Shown: positions 43,886-53,161 of the stretch, piece by piece
Numbering within the stretch: the stretch's first letter is position 1
How the letters are laid out: each line of letters starts with the position of its first letter
Assembly (NCBI RefSeq): GCF_000621505.1
Contig: NZ_JHYD01000026.1
Span: 62,001 to 126,000 of the forward strand
Origin: Ruminiclostridium cellobioparum DSM 1351 = ATCC 15832
GTDB lineage: Bacteria > Bacillota > Clostridia > Acetivibrionales > DSM-1351
Length of the DNA: 64,000 bases
Direction: 5' to 3'
Position numbers and translations under genes: made by a program
Notes under the pieces: model-generated
Database searches by the model: none
What the model was told of the DNA's origin: nothing
The model's input: the letters and a program-made list of their open reading frames with translations, nothing else

Positions 43886-45028
43886 CTATCCAAACATTGA
43901 TATGAAGAAACCTGCCGCTACAGCAGAACCTATTACTCCGGCCACATTAGGCCCCATGGCATGCATCAGCAGGAAGTTTGCAGGATTGGCTTTCTGTCCT
44001 TCAACCTGTGATACTCTTGCTGCCATCGGAACAGCCGATACACCTGCAGATCCGATTAACGGATTTACTTTTCCGCCCGAAATCCAATACATTACTTTTC
44101 CAAATAAAACACCGCCTACAGTGCTGAAAATAAAAGCCATCAATCCAAGCAGGATTATTTTGATGGTTTCGGGAGACAGGAATTTTTCACCCACCGTGGT
44201 GGCCCCAACTGTAACTCCAAGAAATATTGTCACTATATTAATCAATGCATTTTGTACTGTTGAGGACAATCTTTCAACAACACCGCTCTCCCTGAACAGA
44301 TTGCCAAGCATCAGAAGTCCTATTAAAGGAGTTGCCGACGGTAAAAGCAAGCATACCAGAATAGTAACTGCTATTGGGAATATTATTTTTTCCTTTTTGG
44401 ATACCTCTCTTAATACCTCCATCTTTGTTTCCCTCTCCTTTTGAGTGGTAAACAGTCTCATTATGGGAGGCTGGATCAGGGGTATAAGTGCCATATATGA
44501 ATACGCAGCTATTGCTATGGGTCCCAGCAGCTGCGGCGACAGCATGGAGGTTACCAATATTGCAGTAGGCCCGTCAGCCCCTCCTATTATTCCTATGGAA
44601 GCAGCCGCTTGCGGTGAAAAACCTAAAGCAATTGCAGTGATAAACGCAATATAAATACCAAATTGTGCCGCCGCCCCCAGAAACAGGCTGGAAGGCCGTG
44701 CTATGAGCGGCCCGAAATCCGTCATGGCGCCAATTCCAAGAAAAATCAGAGACGGATACACACCTTTTTTCACTCCAAGATATAAATAGTAAAGCAAACC
44801 GCCATTGGAGGTCCCGGTAGGCTCAGCCATCAATCCCGCCAACGGCAGATTTGCAAGTAATACACCAAACGCAATAGGTAAAAGCAAAAGAGGTTCAAAT
44901 TTTTTGACAATAGCCAGGTATATAAGAATGCATGCTATCCCCAGCATAACAAACTGCTGCCAGCTCATTGCAAAAAATCCCGACCCGCTGATAAGTCTTT
45001 GTATGGTTTCAACAAACGAAAATGTCAT
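43886..45028 (-). CDS. oadB: Na+-pumping decarboxylase beta subunit
   Basis: This 380-residue membrane protein has about nine helices and the family motifs GIGAMTDFGPLIARPSSL and IGIIGGADGPTAI, the latter with the Asp essential for Na+ transport. It couples decarboxylation of the biotin-bound carboxyl group to Na+ export. GGAGG lies 5 bases before the ATG at 45028, so the upstream MEAN residues are not translated. It is last in the oadA-oadG-carrier-oadB operon. Confidence 0.93.
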   Translation of the reverse strand: MTFSFVETIQRLISGSGFFAMSWQQFVMLGIACILIYLAIVKKFEPLLLLPIAFGVLLANLPLAGLMAEPTGTSNGGLLYYLYLGVKKGVYPSLIFLGIGAMTDFGPLIARPSSLFLGAAAQFGIYIAFITAIALGFSPQAAASIGIIGGADGPTAILVTSMLSPQLLGPIAIAAYSYMALIPLIQPPIMRLFTTQKERETKMEVLREVSKKEKIIFPIAVTILVCLLLPSATPLIGLLMLGNLFRESGVVERLSSTVQNALINIVTIFLGVTVGATTVGEKFLSPETIKIILLGLMAFIFSTVGGVLFGKVMYWISGGKVNPLIGSAGVSAVPMAARVSQVEGQKANPANFLLMHAMGPNVAGVIGSAVAAGFFISMFG

Positions 45029-45062
45029 ATTAGCCTCCATTCTTCGTATTAAAATCTCCGTA

Positions 45063-45464
45063 TTATTTTATTACTGCAAGGATATCCCCGGTACTCACCG
45101 AAGCCCCTTTACCGGCCAATATTTGAGTGACAACTCCGTCTCTCGGTGCCACAATCTCATTCTCCATTTTCATGGCTTCCAATATAAGCAGTAATTCTCC
45201 TCTCTTCACGGCAGAGCCGCTGTTGACCTTTACTGCCAGAATTGTGCCCGGCATAGGTGCTTTTAACGTTTCACCGTCACCCACGACATTCTGGGCAGGT
45301 GCAGTTCCCACCGCAGTCTGCGCCCCAGCAGGGGCCACCTGTATGGAAGCAGGGGCCGGGGCCGGTTCAAACTGAACCGCATGTGTGGTTTTGACAACCC
45401 GGGCCTCTCCCCTTTCAACCTCTACTTCATAGTTTTTATCATTAATGGAAACAATATATTTCAT
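45063..45464 (-). CDS. Biotin carboxyl carrier protein of the Na+-pumping decarboxylase
   Basis: This 133-residue protein has an N-terminal strand region (1-30), a Pro/Ala-rich hinge (about 33-58) and a biotinyl domain with EAMKMEN; Lys99 is the biotin site. It carries CO2 from the alpha to the beta subunit. Having it as a separate gene matches an alpha subunit that lacks its own biotin domain. GGAGG precedes the ATG. Confidence 0.93.
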   Translation of the reverse strand: MKYIVSINDKNYEVEVERGEARVVKTTHAVQFEPAPAPASIQVAPAGAQTAVGTAPAQNVVGDGETLKAPMPGTILAVKVNSGSAVKRGELLLILEAMKMENEIVAPRDGVVTQILAGKGASVSTGDILAVIK

Positions 45465-45491
45465 ACTTACCTCCGTTAACCGCGCTGCGGT

Positions 45492-45842
45492 TCAATTATC
45501 CAAGAGTTTTATCGACTTGAACCGCAATTCCGACAGGGGAATTTGTGATTCATCACTTACTATGGCCATAATCATTGCAGCAGTTTTTTCATCAACACCG
45601 TAAAGTTTTAATTCTCCGTAGCCCATGCTATTGTCTATTTCATTTTGATTATTACCCGGCAAATTCTGCCCGGCTATGCCGGGTTGTTTTATGTCATTGT
45701 GATCGGGAGTCTTCCCGGCACCTCTGTCAAATATCCTGATTACAGCTGATAAAATCTTTATACACAGAAATATTAAAGCCAATGTTACAAATACAACCAA
45801 AAAGCCAGAAAAAGATATCCGTAGCGAAGTCAATATATCCAT
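45492..45842 (-). CDS. oadG: Na+-pumping decarboxylase gamma/delta-type small subunit
   Basis: This 116-residue protein has a single N-terminal membrane helix (about 10-32, FSGFLVVFVTLALIFLCI), typical of OadG, then a polar tail. It anchors and assembles the alpha subunit on the membrane beta subunit. It starts 8 bases after the oadA stop. Confidence 0.85.
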   Translation of the reverse strand: MDILTSLRISFSGFLVVFVTLALIFLCIKILSAVIRIFDRGAGKTPDHNDIKQPGIAGQNLPGNNQNEIDNSMGYGELKLYGVDEKTAAMIMAIVSDESQIPLSELRFKSIKLLDN

Positions 45843-45850
45843 ACAATCAC

Positions 45851-47230
45851 CTAAACTTTCATAATCTTGTAGCTTACCTTCAATGCCGTGCTCTCCTGCC
45901 GTTCATTAAAGAATTTTTCCGCTATCTGAGGAAATAAAATATATGAAAGCACATCTTCGTCGCTTTGAGCAACACCCTTCAGCTTTTCTTTTATTTTTTG
46001 GAATTCGGGCTCAAGTGTGTCTGCAAATCTTTGAGTGATGGGTTTTTCATTTCCCAGTACTTTCTTTTGAAGTTCGGAATCTATTTCTCCGGGGGCCTGC
46101 CCGTACTCTCCGCGCAGATATGCCTTAACTTCCTTGGATACATTCTTGTACCTTTCACCTGCCAGCACATTTGAGGCGGCCTGAACGCCTACCATCTGGC
46201 TCATGGGTGTCACCAGCGGAGGATATCCCAGATCTTTTCTTACCCGGGGTGTTTCCTGAAGAACCTCATCCAGTCTGTCCATTGAATTCTGGGCTTTCAG
46301 CTGGGCTATAAGGTTGGACAGCATACCTCCCGGAACCTGATAATTAAGTGCATCAGTATCAGTACCCATTACAAACGGATCCATAAGTCCTGATTCAATA
46401 TATTGTTCTTTAAGAGGCTTAAAAAAATCATTTATCTCTTTTAATACTTTTACATCCAGACCTGTTTCATAACCCATCTGCCGGAGGGCATAATGCAAAG
46501 TTTCTGTTGAAGGCTGGGAGGTTCCACCGGAAAATGAGGAAATAGCAGTATCAATTCCGTCACAGCCCGCCTCTACAGCCTTAATATATGTGATGGGCCC
46601 CAATCCTGTTGTAGAATGTGTGTGAAGGAATACAGGCAGCTTTACAGATTCCTTCAATGCTTTCACAAGCTCATAGGCCTCCTGTGGTCCCATAATACCG
46701 GCCATATCCTTTATACATATTGAGTGGACCCCCATGTTTTCAAGATCCCTCCCCAGTTTTGCGTATTTTTCAAGGGTATGAATAGGGCTTGTTGTGTAGC
46801 AAATAACTCCCTGAGCGTGAGCACCCCGCTTAATTGTTTCGTCAACGGCAACCTGGATGTTTCTGAAATCATTCAGGGCATCAAAAATCCTGAAAATGTC
46901 CATACCATTTTCAACTGCATGGTCTACGAACAGCCTGACAACATCATCGGGGTAATGCTTGTAGCCGAGGATATTCTGTCCGCGAAGCAGCATTTGCAGC
47001 CTGGAGGACTTTAATTTTTCCTTTAACAGCCTTAACCTTTTCCAGGGGTCCTCATTCAGATACCTCAGACATGAATCAAAGGTAGCACCTCCCCAGCATT
47101 CAACTGAATAGTAACCTGCCCGGTTGATGGTTTCAAGAATCCCCTCGAAATCAGAAAATGGCATTCTTGTGGCAATAAGAGATTGGTTTGCATCTCTTAA
47201 AACCGTTTCGGTAATGTTAACCTGCACCAC
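45851..47230 (-). CDS. oadA: Oxaloacetate decarboxylase alpha subunit (carboxyltransferase)
   Basis: This 459-residue protein has the pyruvate carboxylase/OadA fold: TETVLRDANQSLIATRMP (residues about 6-23), metal and substrate ligands in FRIFDALND and HTHSTTG, and a conserved C-terminal domain. It stops before the biotin domain found in longer OadA proteins. It begins with GTG behind AAGGA. It moves the carboxyl from oxaloacetate to biotin, leaving pyruvate. The four-gene order makes Na+ export from oxaloacetate the likely task; pyruvate carboxylation in reverse is also possible. Confidence 0.92.
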   Translation of the reverse strand: MVQVNITETVLRDANQSLIATRMPFSDFEGILETINRAGYYSVECWGGATFDSCLRYLNEDPWKRLRLLKEKLKSSRLQMLLRGQNILGYKHYPDDVVRLFVDHAVENGMDIFRIFDALNDFRNIQVAVDETIKRGAHAQGVICYTTSPIHTLEKYAKLGRDLENMGVHSICIKDMAGIMGPQEAYELVKALKESVKLPVFLHTHSTTGLGPITYIKAVEAGCDGIDTAISSFSGGTSQPSTETLHYALRQMGYETGLDVKVLKEINDFFKPLKEQYIESGLMDPFVMGTDTDALNYQVPGGMLSNLIAQLKAQNSMDRLDEVLQETPRVRKDLGYPPLVTPMSQMVGVQAASNVLAGERYKNVSKEVKAYLRGEYGQAPGEIDSELQKKVLGNEKPITQRFADTLEPEFQKIKEKLKGVAQSDEDVLSYILFPQIAEKFFNERQESTALKVSYKIMKV

Positions 47231-47403
47231 AAATCACATCCTTTTTTAATATTTATATTTAATTTTTTTAATGATTGTCTAATTTGATTACTTTATTTAT
47301 TATTTAAAGAAAAAAATTATTAATGTGAGGTAAGATTGTATCGATTTCGATAATTATGGTATTTATATACCCAAAAAAATGCTTCCCAATCGGAAAATTT
47401 AAC

Positions 47404-47435
47404 AAAAAAAGAACATTATGCAATGTTCTTTTTTT
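47404..47435 (-). terminator. Hairpin terminator after asnS
   Basis: AAAAAAAGAACATT pairs with AATGTTCTTTTTTT around ATGC. It lies 39 bases past the asnS stop on the minus strand. Confidence 0.88.
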
Positions 47436-47473
47436 GCTGCCATAAAATTATTGATAAGTTGTTAATATATTTA

Positions 47474-48868
47474 TTAAAACTCACAGTTTCCTGTTGTTCT
47501 TGGGAAAGGAATCACATCCCTTATATTGGTGATACCGGTCAGGTACATAATAGCTCTTTCAAAACCAAGTCCAAAGCCGGCGTGTTTTGTTCCTCCAAAT
47601 TTACGCAATTCAAGATACCACCAGTAGTCCTCTTTATTTAGTCCCATTTCTTCCATTTTATTTTCAAGGATCCCAAGACGTTCTTCCCTCTGACTGCCGC
47701 CGATTATTTCACCTACTCCCGGCACCAGCAAATCCATTGCCGCAACCGTTTTATCGTCGTCGTTTATCCTCATATAGAAAGCCTTGATCTCCTTTGGATA
47801 ATCGGTAACGAACACCGGCTTCTTAAATATCTGCTCGGTAATATATCTTTCATGCTCTGTCTGCAAATCACTGCCCCATTCCACCGGGTATTCAAAATTC
47901 TGCTTATTCTTCTGAAGCAGTTCTATGGCTTCGGTGTAGGTTATATGGGCAAACTCCGAATTAACGACATTATTCAAACGGTCCAGCAGGGTTTTATCTA
48001 CAAAATTATTGAAAAACTCCATTTCTTCAGGAGCATTCTCCATAACATAACTTATAACATACTTGAGCATATCCTCTGCAAGCATCATGTCATCCCTGAG
48101 ATCGGAGAAGGCTATTTCAGGCTCTATCATCCAGAACTCGGCGGCATGGCGGGCGGTATTTGAATTTTCCGCTCTGAAGGTGGGCCCAAAAGTATAGATA
48201 TTCTTGAAAGCAAGAGCATATGCTTCCCCCGTAAGCTGCCCGCTTACGGTCAGGCTGGTCTCCTTCTCAAAAAAGTCCTGTGAATAATCTATTCTGCCGC
48301 TTTCCTGCCTTGGAGGATTAACGATGTCAAGTGTGGTAACCTTGAACATCTGACCAGCACCTTCTGCATCACTTCCTGTGATCAGGGGAGTATGCACATA
48401 GACAAAGTTTCTCTCCTGAAAGAATTTGTGTATTGCAAAGGCAGCCAGGGATCTAACTCTGAATACTGCCGAGAAAGTATTTGTTCTGGGTCTTAAATGT
48501 GCTATGGTTCTCAAGAACTCAAAGGAATGCCTCTTCTTCTGAAGCTGGTAGTCGGCAGGACACATATTTTCAATGGCAATGCGGGTTGCCTTGAGCTCAA
48601 AGGGCTGCTTTGCATTGGGTGTCTCCACCAGCTGGCCTTCAACCTCGATTGCCGAACCTACAGACAGCTTTGCTACCTCCTTAAAGTTTTCCAGTCTGCC
48701 TTCCTCGAATACAACCTGAAGGTTTCTGAAAAATGTTCCGTCATTAAGTTCAATAAACCCAAAGGTTTTCGAGTCACGTACAGTTTTTACCCAACCGGGA
48801 ACGGTTATGGTCTTGCCGGTATAATCCTGCGGTGCTCTAAAAAGTTTCTTTATCTCTGAATAACTCAT
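47474..48868 (-). CDS. asnS: Asparaginyl-tRNA synthetase
   Basis: This 464-residue class II synthetase has an N-terminal OB-fold (about 15-105). Motif 2 lies at [24 protein letters not shown], and motif 3 at [15 protein letters not shown] near the end. It charges tRNA-Asn with asparagine. AAGGAG precedes the ATG. It follows asnA, so asparagine is both made and used within one cluster. No T-box was found upstream. Confidence 0.95.
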   Translation of the reverse strand: MSYSEIKKLFRAPQDYTGKTITVPGWVKTVRDSKTFGFIELNDGTFFRNLQVVFEEGRLENFKEVAKLSVGSAIEVEGQLVETPNAKQPFELKATRIAIENMCPADYQLQKKRHSFEFLRTIAHLRPRTNTFSAVFRVRSLAAFAIHKFFQERNFVYVHTPLITGSDAEGAGQMFKVTTLDIVNPPRQESGRIDYSQDFFEKETSLTVSGQLTGEAYALAFKNIYTFGPTFRAENSNTARHAAEFWMIEPEIAFSDLRDDMMLAEDMLKYVISYVMENAPEEMEFFNNFVDKTLLDRLNNVVNSEFAHITYTEAIELLQKNKQNFEYPVEWGSDLQTEHERYITEQIFKKPVFVTDYPKEIKAFYMRINDDDKTVAAMDLLVPGVGEIIGGSQREERLGILENKMEEMGLNKEDYWWYLELRKFGGTKHAGFGLGFERAIMYLTGITNIRDVIPFPRTTGNCEF

Positions 48869-48954
48869 TGTTTGACTCCTTCATACCGTCTTAAATGTAT
48901 TCCATAGATTATAATATTCCAAAAACTATTAAATTTAAAGTAGTTGAATAAATT

Positions 48955-49037
48955 TTGTAATCCGCTCGGTACAGTCTGTATAAACCAAAGCTGTACCTGC
49001 CGTATATTTGATTTGAATAATATCCGGCAGATTACAA
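48955..49037 (-). other. Long stem-loop between asnA and asnS
   Basis: On the minus strand TTGTAATCTGCCGG, beginning at the asnA stop, pairs with the CGGATTACAA stretch about 80 bases later. Inside it GGTACAG pairs with CTGTACC. No T run follows, so it is more likely an RNA-processing or read-through control structure than a simple terminator. Confidence 0.5.
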
Positions 49038-50042
49038 GAGCTCAATATTGTTCTCGGAGCATTCCCTTATCATTTCATCGCTCCATACCGATGCCTGTAC
49101 CTCTCCAATATGCGCCTTTCCAAGGAAGAACATACATATTCTCGATTGACCTATTCCACCGCCTATGGTATAGGGAAGCTCTTTTTTAATGAGCTGGGTG
49201 TGGAACGGAAGGCTCTTCCTGTCTTCGCAGCCGGCCTTCTTCAATTGGGCCGCCAGGGAATCCTCATCAACCCTTATGCCCATGGATGACACTTCATATG
49301 CAATATCCAGCACAGGATAATAAAATACAATGTCTCCGTTCAATGCCCAGTCATCATAGTCCGGTGCCCTTCCGTCATGTTTGGTTCCCGATTTAAGAGT
49401 ATCGCCTATTTTCATTATAAATACAGCCCTCTTCTCTTTGGCAAGCTCCCTCTCCCTTTCTTTGGGTGTCAGGCCAGGATACATATCTTCAAGCTCCTGT
49501 GTCGTAACAAAGAAGATATCCTGGGGCAGAAAGCGCCTAAGTGATGGATATATCCCTGTTATATAGTCCTCGGTCCTTTTGAATACCGAATAAATTTGTC
49601 TGACTATACTTTTCAAGGTTTCCTCTGTGCGCTGGCTCTTATCTATTATTTTTTCCCAGTCCCACTGGTCTACATAGACAGAATGCAGGTTATCCAGATC
49701 TTCATCCCTTCTTATGGCATTCATATCGGTGTATAAACCCTCACCCGATGAGAAGCCGTAACGCTTAAGCGCCATTCTCTTCCACTTTGCCAGGGAGTGG
49801 ACGACTTCAACCTGATCTCCGTCTATCCCCTTTACATCAAAAGCAACAGGCCTTTCAACTCCGTTCAGATTATCGTTCAACCCTGTTTCGGGTTTCACGA
49901 ATAATGGTGCCGAAACTCTTGTGAGCTTCAATTCCCTGGCAAGTTCATCTTCAAAAAAATCCTTGATCTGCTTGATGGCAATTTCCGTCATACGGATATC
50001 AAGGCCGGATTTATAGCCGTTTGGTTTTGTAATATTACTCAT
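49032..50042 (-). CDS. asnA: Aspartate-ammonia ligase (asparagine synthetase A)
   Basis: This 336-residue AsnA is of the class II synthetase fold, with [23 protein letters not shown] and VDQWDWE motifs and the C-terminal [12 protein letters not shown] site. It makes asparagine from aspartate, ammonia and ATP. AGGAGG lies about 5 bases before the ATG. It lies between icd and asnS on the same strand, 164 bases from asnS. Confidence 0.95.
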   Translation of the reverse strand: MSNITKPNGYKSGLDIRMTEIAIKQIKDFFEDELARELKLTRVSAPLFVKPETGLNDNLNGVERPVAFDVKGIDGDQVEVVHSLAKWKRMALKRYGFSSGEGLYTDMNAIRRDEDLDNLHSVYVDQWDWEKIIDKSQRTEETLKSIVRQIYSVFKRTEDYITGIYPSLRRFLPQDIFFVTTQELEDMYPGLTPKERERELAKEKRAVFIMKIGDTLKSGTKHDGRAPDYDDWALNGDIVFYYPVLDIAYEVSSMGIRVDEDSLAAQLKKAGCEDRKSLPFHTQLIKKELPYTIGGGIGQSRICMFFLGKAHIGEVQASVWSDEMIRECSENNIELL

Positions 50043-50190
50043 AAAATTCCTCCTGATTTACATTTTGCTGATTCAATAAATTATTTTATAAATTAAAAAT
50101 AATTGCAAGAAGCCAAATTATAAAAATCATTTTATCACATATTTAAACATAAATAAAACAACAATAAACAAATCACGACTGCAAAATAAT

Positions 50191-50244
50191 AAAACAGACA
50201 CCGGTAAAATAAAAATATCTGATTTTTTTACCTGTGTCTGTTTT
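50191..50244 (-). terminator. Hairpin terminator after icd
   Basis: AAAACAGACAC-GGTAAA from 50191 pairs with TTTACC-GTGTCTGTTTT ending at 50244. The stem is AT-closed and acts past the icd stop on the minus strand. Confidence 0.75.
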
Positions 50245-50320
50245 GTTACTGTCAAATTATTTACTTTTCATTTAACGCATAACGCAATCTATTTGGTTCA
50301 TTTAATGCATTCAAGCACTA

Positions 50321-51526
50321 TTACATGGCATCAAAAGTCTTTTTAACTTCCTTCAGGAAATCTTCCGTGTTAACAGTTTTGATTTCTCTTAAATCCGAAA
50401 GGGCTGCAAGGTCTTTTGTCATTATTCCGTTTTCGATTGTCAGTATGGAGGCTCTGTCCATTTTGTCAGCAAACCCGACAAGTTCGTCTATGCCGTCAAG
50501 TTCCCCTCTTTTGCGGAGAGCGCCGGTCCAGGCAAACAGTGTCGCCATTGAGTTGGTGGAGGTTTCCTCTCCCCTCAGATGCTGGTAGTAATGGCGCTGC
50601 ACTGTTCCGTGCGCCGCCTCATATTCATAATAGCCCTCGGGGGAAACCAATATTGAAGTCATCATGGCAAGGCTTCCGAAGGCGGTTGCCACCATATCAG
50701 ACATAACGTCTCCGTCATAATTTTTACATGCCCATATAAATCCGCCTTCCGATCTGACCACACGGGCAACCGCATCATCAATCAATGTATAGAAGTATTC
50801 TATTCCGGCAGCTTTAAACTTTTCGTCATATTCCTTTTCGTAAATCTCCTGGAAGATATCTTTAAAGGTATGGTCATATTTCTTTGAAATGGTATCCTTG
50901 GTGGCAAACCAGATATCCTGTTTCTGATCCAGCGCATAGTTGAAGCACGACCTGGCAAAACTTTCGATTGACTTGTCAATGTTGTGCATTCCCAGGATGA
51001 CTCCGGCTCCGTCAAAATCATGTATGGTCTGACGGGTCACTTCACCGTTTTCATTTGTAAATACCAGTTCGGCCTTTCCAGCACCGGGCACGCGGTATTC
51101 CACATCTCTGTATACGTCGCCGTATGCATGCCTTGCAATGGTTATGGGCTTAACCCAGGTCTTGACAAACGGCTTTATGCTGCTCAGGAGAATTGGAGCG
51201 CGGAATACGGTCCCGTCCAGGACAGCCCTTATTGTTCCATTGGGACTTTTCCACATTTCGGTGAGGTCATATTCTCTGACTCTTTCGGCATTTGGAGTAA
51301 TAGTGGCGCATTTAACCGCAACTCCGTATTTCTTGGTGGCAATTGCGGAATCTATGGTTACCCGGTCACCTGTCTTTTCTCTGTATTCCAGCCCCAAATC
51401 ATAGTATTCGGTCTTAAGATCGATATAAGGCAGCAATAATATATCCTTTATCATTTTCCAGATCACTCTGGTCATTTCATCTCCATCCATTTCAACCAGT
51501 GGAGTTTTCATAATAATTTTTGCCAT
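50321..51526 (-). CDS. icd: NADP-dependent isocitrate dehydrogenase
   Basis: This 401-residue enzyme belongs to the eukaryote-like type II NADP-IDH group. It has the N-terminal [16 protein letters not shown], substrate site [20 protein letters not shown] (including S-N-R) and metal site [24 protein letters not shown]. It makes 2-oxoglutarate and NADPH for glutamate synthesis. AAGGAG precedes the ATG. The window also holds citrate synthase and NfnAB, so NADPH can come from either route. Confidence 0.95.
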   Translation of the reverse strand: MAKIIMKTPLVEMDGDEMTRVIWKMIKDILLLPYIDLKTEYYDLGLEYREKTGDRVTIDSAIATKKYGVAVKCATITPNAERVREYDLTEMWKSPNGTIRAVLDGTVFRAPILLSSIKPFVKTWVKPITIARHAYGDVYRDVEYRVPGAGKAELVFTNENGEVTRQTIHDFDGAGVILGMHNIDKSIESFARSCFNYALDQKQDIWFATKDTISKKYDHTFKDIFQEIYEKEYDEKFKAAGIEYFYTLIDDAVARVVRSEGGFIWACKNYDGDVMSDMVATAFGSLAMMTSILVSPEGYYEYEAAHGTVQRHYYQHLRGEETSTNSMATLFAWTGALRKRGELDGIDELVGFADKMDRASILTIENGIMTKDLAALSDLREIKTVNTEDFLKEVKKTFDAM

Positions 51527-51710
51527 AAAACATGCTCCTTCTCAATTAATTAATTTTATTTTAAAACTATTTCTTAAACATTATTGTTATATTTTTCACA
51601 CATGGGAATTTTATTGTTTGGTTATTCATTAATATAGCACATTAGAGGGCTGAATGTAAATGCACAAGCAAGAAATTATCGTCAGAACCGACACCTACCC
51701 GAAAAACCGA

Positions 51711-51739
51711 TTGACATTGCCATTAAAATCCAGTATAAT
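51711..51739 (+). promoter_or_regulatory. Consensus sigma-A promoter of the Phd-Uma2 gene
   Basis: TTGACA at 51711-51716 and TATAAT at 51734-51739 are separated by exactly 17 bases. This is a full consensus match, the best promoter in the window. Confidence 0.85.
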
Positions 51740-51743
51740 ATAA

Positions 51744-51794
51744 TTAGCTAATTTAGCTATTTGTAAATTGTTTTTTATTAATTATTTTAGCTAA
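51744..51794. promoter_or_regulatory. Three TTAGCTA(A/T) operator boxes
   Basis: TTAGCTAA at 51744-51751, TTAGCTAT at 51753-51760 and TTAGCTAA at 51787-51794 lie between the -10 and the start codon of the Phd-Uma2 gene. Two are perfect palindromes. Phd-type antitoxins repress their own promoters by binding repeated short palindromes, so these are likely its sites. Confidence 0.65.
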
Positions 51795-51819
51795 TGTTTT
51801 TTATGGGAGGATTGACTTT

Positions 51820-52557
51820 ATGATTGTCAACGCTACGGATCTTAAAAACAATCTGGGGAAATACCTGAGAGCAGTGGAAAGAGAGGATGTCATCATCACC
51901 AGCAACGGCAGAAAGATTGCCAAACTGACTGCCTATACCGAAGAATATACCGCTGACCCCGCCCTCACAAATGAGACTGTAAAGGAGAAAGCAGAAGCTT
52001 ATTCCCTGTTTCCCCGGGAAGCCACCTTCGAAGAGTTTCTGCAGCTGTCGGAGCACGGCGAGGACCGGTATGAGTACATTGACGGTGTCATATATTTTCT
52101 GGCTACACCCAAAACAACTCATCAACAGGTTCTGGGAGAGTTATTCGGAAATTTTTACAATTGGTTCAGCGGCAAGAAATGCAGACCCCTGCTGGCCCCC
52201 TACGATATAACCCTTAAGAGAAATGCTGAAAATATAAATATAGTTCAGCCTGATCTCATGGTTATATGTGACCTGGAGGACAAGCTGAATGAGAAGGACA
52301 GTTACATGGGTGTTCCCTCTCTTCTTGTGGAGATTTTATCAGAAAGCAGCAGGGGAAAGGACGCCGTAAAAAAACTGGATTTGTACATGTCCACAGGCGT
52401 AAAAGAGTACTGGATTGTAAATCCTTTCAACAGGGAAGTAACGCTTTTCCTCTTTGAAAATAACGACGTTCTTAAAAACACAACCTATAAAAATAACGAA
52501 ACTGTTTCATCATATATATTTGAAGGTTTAAAAGTAGATCTGAAGGATATATTTTAG
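51820..52557 (+). CDS. Phd/YefM antitoxin domain fused to Uma2 family nuclease-like domain
   Basis: This 245-residue protein has residues 1-45 matching Phd/YefM antitoxins (ATDLKNNLGKYLRAVERED, then VIITSNGRKIAKL). Residues 66-245 match Uma2/DUF820, a PD-(D/E)XK-like fold: QPDLMVICD with Asp145, SLLVEILSESS with Glu171, and GVKEYWIVNP. GGGAGG lies 9 bases before the ATG. No free toxin gene is next to it. It may be a self-contained nuclease/repressor, or a domain that binds its own operator boxes. The consensus promoter implies strong expression unless repressed. Whether the Uma2 part cuts DNA is unknown. Confidence 0.85.
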   Translation: MIVNATDLKNNLGKYLRAVEREDVIITSNGRKIAKLTAYTEEYTADPALTNETVKEKAEAYSLFPREATFEEFLQLSEHGEDRYEYIDGVIYFLATPKTTHQQVLGELFGNFYNWFSGKKCRPLLAPYDITLKRNAENINIVQPDLMVICDLEDKLNEKDSYMGVPSLLVEILSESSRGKDAVKKLDLYMSTGVKEYWIVNPFNREVTLFLFENNDVLKNTTYKNNETVSSYIFEGLKVDLKDIF

Positions 52558-52656
52558 CCGTATTTCATATGGGCAAATAGAGACCGTCCGTATGGGCAAA
52601 AGTAAAAACGACTTACTATGCTTACTGGAGTACTATTATAATATTTTGTACCTGTG

Positions 52657-52812
52657 TTAACCTGCAGTTCTGATTGAAATTTTGTTTTGCTTTACAGATA
52701 AATTTAATTAGAATCAAATGGTACCCGAGTACAACTTCATGAAATAAGCTGCAATGAGGCGATAGATACAATTTCCATAATTGTTTTGGTGAGTCCTATT
52801 CCATTAAATTAA
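52657..52812. repeat. Tandem copy with short foldback element
   Basis: Bases 52657-52753 match 52809-52906 at an offset of 152, with about one base in seven different. The part 52713-52812 carries the left tip ATCAAATGGTA and then, without the centre, the right arm seen at 53037-53085. It is therefore an internally deleted version of the larger element. Confidence 0.7.
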
Positions 52813-52864
52813 CCTGTTATGCTGATTGAAACTTTGTTTTGATTTACAGTTAGATTTAATCAGA

Positions 52865-53110
52865 ATCAAATGGTACGCGAGTACAACTTTCATGAAATAA
52901 GATGCACGGTTAAAAACAATTGCGGTTAATTGTCGACGGGTAAAGTGGTTTTGCCGACAAAGCAGCAGGACGCTGCTTTGAGCTTCAAATCGAGACAGGA
53001 TGTCAAGTTTGAGCAACGGCAAAACCGCTTTAAATGAGGCGGTACAATTTCCGTAATTGTTTTGGGTGCAGCCTTATTTCATGAAGTTAGTACGGAAGTT
53101 ACCATTTGAT
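52865..53110. mobile_element. 246-bp foldback (MITE-like) element
   Basis: Perfect 11-bp tips, ATCAAATGGTA (52865-52875) and TACCATTTGAT (53100-53110), bound the element. Inside, arms of about 100 bases pair with few errors: for example AAAACAATTGCGG with CCGTAATTGTTTT, and TAAAGTGGTTTTGCCG with CGGCAAAACCGCTTTA. A central hairpin, CAAAGCAGC-AGGAC-GCTGCTTTG, sits at 52958-52980. There is no transposase frame, so it is non-autonomous or a structured RNA. Confidence 0.7.
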
Positions 53111-53161
53111 ATAAAAATTTTTCACAGGTAAAGCAAATATTAAACTAACCAGCACACCATG

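Larger units (their letters stand above)
52558..53161. other. Repeat-rich gene-free island
   Basis: About 600 bases without a convincing coding frame. It holds a tandem duplication of about 150 bases and two foldback elements (listed separately). A frame at 52804-53022 on the minus strand lies inside the foldback and was rejected. Confidence 0.6.

Noticed and set aside
50043-50320. T-box leader in front of asnA (or asnS)
   Set aside because: No T-box sequence of the AGGGTGGNACCGCG type on the minus strand in either upstream region.
52804-53022. 72-codon minus-strand frame in the repeat island
   Set aside because: It lies within the foldback arms, has no ribosome binding site, and is explained by the repeat.
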